From: Pseudisothecium myosuroides
Lineage: Eukaryota > Streptophyta > Bryopsida > Hypnales > Lembophyllaceae
DNA: 64,000 bases
Direction of reading: 5' to 3'
NCBI GenBank assembly: GCA_951799445.1
Contig: OX637288.1
Coordinates: 9,302,501-9,366,500 of the forward strand
Positions 63,590-64,000 of this stretch are shown here, one piece after another. Position 1 is the first letter of the stretch. Each line of letters opens with the position of its first letter. Below the pieces are notes generated by a model. The model made no database searches and had not been told where the DNA came from. It saw nothing but the letters and a program-made list of their open reading frames with translations. The position numbers were made by a program, and so were the translations under genes.

Positions 63590-64000
63590 AAATCCAACGA
63601 CACTCTCAAAGAAACAAAAACATATCCAATTCAAGAAAAAGAAAACCTACACAAAACCGAAGCAGAATACAAAAAAACTGCAAGCGTACCAAGGCTCATG
63701 TCCATCTTCTGCTCCGAAGTTCCGATGGAAAACTCCATGACCGAGGGCGCATCTGACGCCACCATGACGATTGGAAGCAGCGACTCTCAAGCGATATGGA
63801 AAAATCACGAGCAGGAGCACACGCAAGATTTACGAGCGGCCGGGATATTCAAAGCGACAGATCCTTCAGCAAAAGGATAGCCTCCGACCTCGTCTCCTCT
63901 CGAAATCGCCTTTAAACTCTACCGCAGCAACAAACAGTAGAACAAGCAACGAGATCGGAGCAATGAGAGAGACTAGAAAAAGAAAATCAATGGCGTTGCC
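63590..64000 (-). pseudogene. Partial third copy of the export-factor 5' end
   Basis: From about 63590 the sequence matches the first intron, exon 1 and upstream region of the two export-factor genes. Exon 1 (63765-63690) is intact with its GTACGC donor and encodes MVASDAPSVMEFSIGTSEQK then MDMSL; the second residue is Val instead of Ala. Intron 1 breaks off at about 63590 and the small membrane-protein gene follows, so exons 2-6 are missing downstream on that strand. The upstream side continues past the window end. Confidence 0.7.

Noticed and set aside
63286..63756. 156-codon plus-strand frame near the window end
   Set aside because: It runs antisense through the small membrane-protein gene and export-factor exon 1 of copy 3; both are better explained on the minus strand.
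1..64000. CRISPR array, operon or prophage
   Set aside because: Repeats are transposon ends or tandem units without regular spacers. Genes are intron-split, so the DNA is eukaryotic nuclear.

Overview
The window is nuclear DNA of a land plant. The genes are split by spliceosomal GT-AG introns, the intergenic DNA is AT-rich and packed with small non-autonomous transposons (MITEs), and the recognisable proteins are plant-type: a UAP56-interacting mRNA export factor with an MDMSLDDIIK motif, the C-terminal part of exocyst subunit SEC5, and a BORCS8/MEF2BNB-like protein. I cannot name the species. A seed-free plant (moss or lycophyte type) is only a guess from how far the SEC5 and export-factor proteins diverge from the angiosperm sequences I remember.

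The main architecture is a segmental duplication. Positions 1-25170 (copy 1) and about 36940-58700 (copy 2) carry the same blocks in the same order and orientation: an AT-rich repeat, a GC-richer block, an unrecognised Ala/Pro/Val-rich gene on the + strand (called gene A here), and a convergent export-factor gene (UIEF-like) on the - strand. Each copy has its own insertions, so each often serves as an empty-site control for the other. A third, partial copy of the export-factor 5' end starts at about 63590 and runs off the window.

Region by region. 1-15.1 kb is MITE-rich intergenic DNA, including TTAA-flanked elements of about 0.93 kb. 15.1-20.3 kb is gene A copy 1. 21.47-25.01 kb is export factor copy 1 (-). 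25.17-27.9 kb is a 5'-truncated SEC5 fused head-to-head to the export-factor 5' region. 27.9-40.6 kb is repeats, including a nested insertion, a 365-bp PIF/Harbinger-type MITE and a 1.3-kb foldback element interrupted by another MITE. 41.7-46.1 kb is gene A copy 2. 46.9-54.8 kb is 7.9 kb of sequence absent from copy 1, with repeats and a decayed gene-A-like fragment. 55.2-58.5 kb is export factor copy 2 (-). 58.8-60.7 kb is repeats. 60.78-62.70 kb is the BORCS8-like gene (-). 63.03-63.34 kb is a two-exon gene for a 63-residue membrane protein (-). 63.59-64.0 kb is the partial third export-factor copy.

The genes do not form a pathway: they act in mRNA export, exocytosis and organelle positioning, plus two unknowns. 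I found no tRNA, rRNA, CRISPR array or operon. Exon limits come from reading frame, GT-AG sites, phase continuity and comparison of the two copies. All copy-to-copy matches were made by eye, so block limits are approximate unless stated to the base.
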